64,000 nt of DNA. Source: Tenrec ecaudatus. Lineage: Eukaryota; Chordata; Mammalia; Afrosoricida; Tenrecidae. Positions 63,691 to 64,000 of this stretch are shown piece after piece. Every line of letters starts with the position of its first letter. Position 1 is the stretch's first letter. The notes beneath the pieces are model-generated. The model was not told where the DNA came from, did no database searches, and saw nothing but the letters and a program-made list of their open reading frames with translations. Where the stretch lies: NCBI RefSeq assembly GCF_050624435.1, contig NC_134536.1, positions 130,084,758-130,148,757 of the forward strand, written 5' to 3'. The position numbers were made by a program, and so were the translations under genes.

Positions 63691-64000
63691 CCCCTGGGGG
63701 GTGGGGGTAGTGGGATATGATATTCTCTTCTTACCCTCTTACTGGGAGCGCGGACGGATATCAGGGCATTCCCTAGTTCAGTCACATCAAGCAGTACTGT
63801 ACAATTGCTACCACAGTCAGTTTCAAAACATCTTTCTTCTTGACCTTGATATCAACTCCCCTTGTCCCTTCCCTCCCCCACCGTACCCCCCAGGAGCCCC
63901 CACCCACAATAGTTCTTTTTGTGCCAAGGATATGGGTTTCTGGACTGTACTCTTTCTGGGTCACTGGGTCTCTCTCGCAGAGCTGCTGGCTGAGTTAGAA
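63691..64000. other. Window end, nothing recognised
   Basis: Short stretch with C-rich patches and no supported gene or repeat. Confidence 0.4.

Noticed and set aside
46151-64000. PGC (progastricsin) exons expected by synteny downstream of FRS3
   Set aside because: No aspartic-protease motifs (DTGSS/DTGTS-like) or pepsinogen signal peptide were found in any frame. The gene probably starts beyond the window.

Overview
The window is vertebrate nuclear DNA with split genes, CpG-rich promoters and dense retroposons. It is best read as an afrotherian mammal, most likely a tenrec such as Echinops telfairi. Two lines of evidence point there. About thirty full or partial AfroSINE-type tRNA-derived SINEs, afrotherian-type L1 3' ends and RTE/BovB-like fragments indicate Afrotheria. 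A SPIN-like hAT transposon at 52933-53418 is a family reported in tenrecs among afrotherians. The species call is inferred from repeats recalled by pattern, not from a database search.

Four protein-coding genes can be rebuilt exon by exon, in the order of the human 6p21.1 interval (reversed). USP49 (+) has five coding exons between 15728 and 23977 (692 aa), followed by a probable long 3' UTR to about 29.47 kb. TOMM6 (-) has two coding exons at 30737-30610 and 30101-30005 (74 aa). PRICKLE4 (-) has six coding exons from 35616 to 31214 (374 aa). FRS3 (+) has five coding exons from 41029 to 45843 (480 aa). All junctions keep frame and all introns are GT-AG.

Layout: 1-15.7 kb is presumed USP49 5' intronic or upstream DNA with old L1, a rearranged RTE copy, SINEs and an LTR-like repeat. 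15.7-29.5 kb is USP49. 29.5-35.7 kb holds TOMM6 and PRICKLE4, and 37.3-38.6 kb a CpG-rich divergent promoter region shared by PRICKLE4 and FRS3. 38.1-46.1 kb is FRS3. 46.2-64 kb has no recognised gene: it starts with unique sequence and then becomes a graveyard of nested mobile elements. PGC, expected next by synteny, was not found.

The genes do not form one pathway. USP49 is a nuclear ubiquitin protease, TOMM6 a mitochondrial import subunit, PRICKLE4 a PET/LIM planar-polarity-family protein and FRS3 a membrane-anchored FGF/neurotrophin receptor adaptor. Their arrangement is notable. USP49 and TOMM6 converge with poly(A) signals about 30 bp apart, PRICKLE4 ends about 210 bp before the TOMM6 start codon on the same strand, and PRICKLE4 and FRS3 diverge from a GC-box-rich island. 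I see no new functional system. The most interesting items are an L1-like insertion with an ORF1 remnant and no ORF2, the SPIN-like element, a twin-primed RTE copy, a dimeric retroposon nested in an LTR-like repeat, and the PRICKLE4 exon structure.
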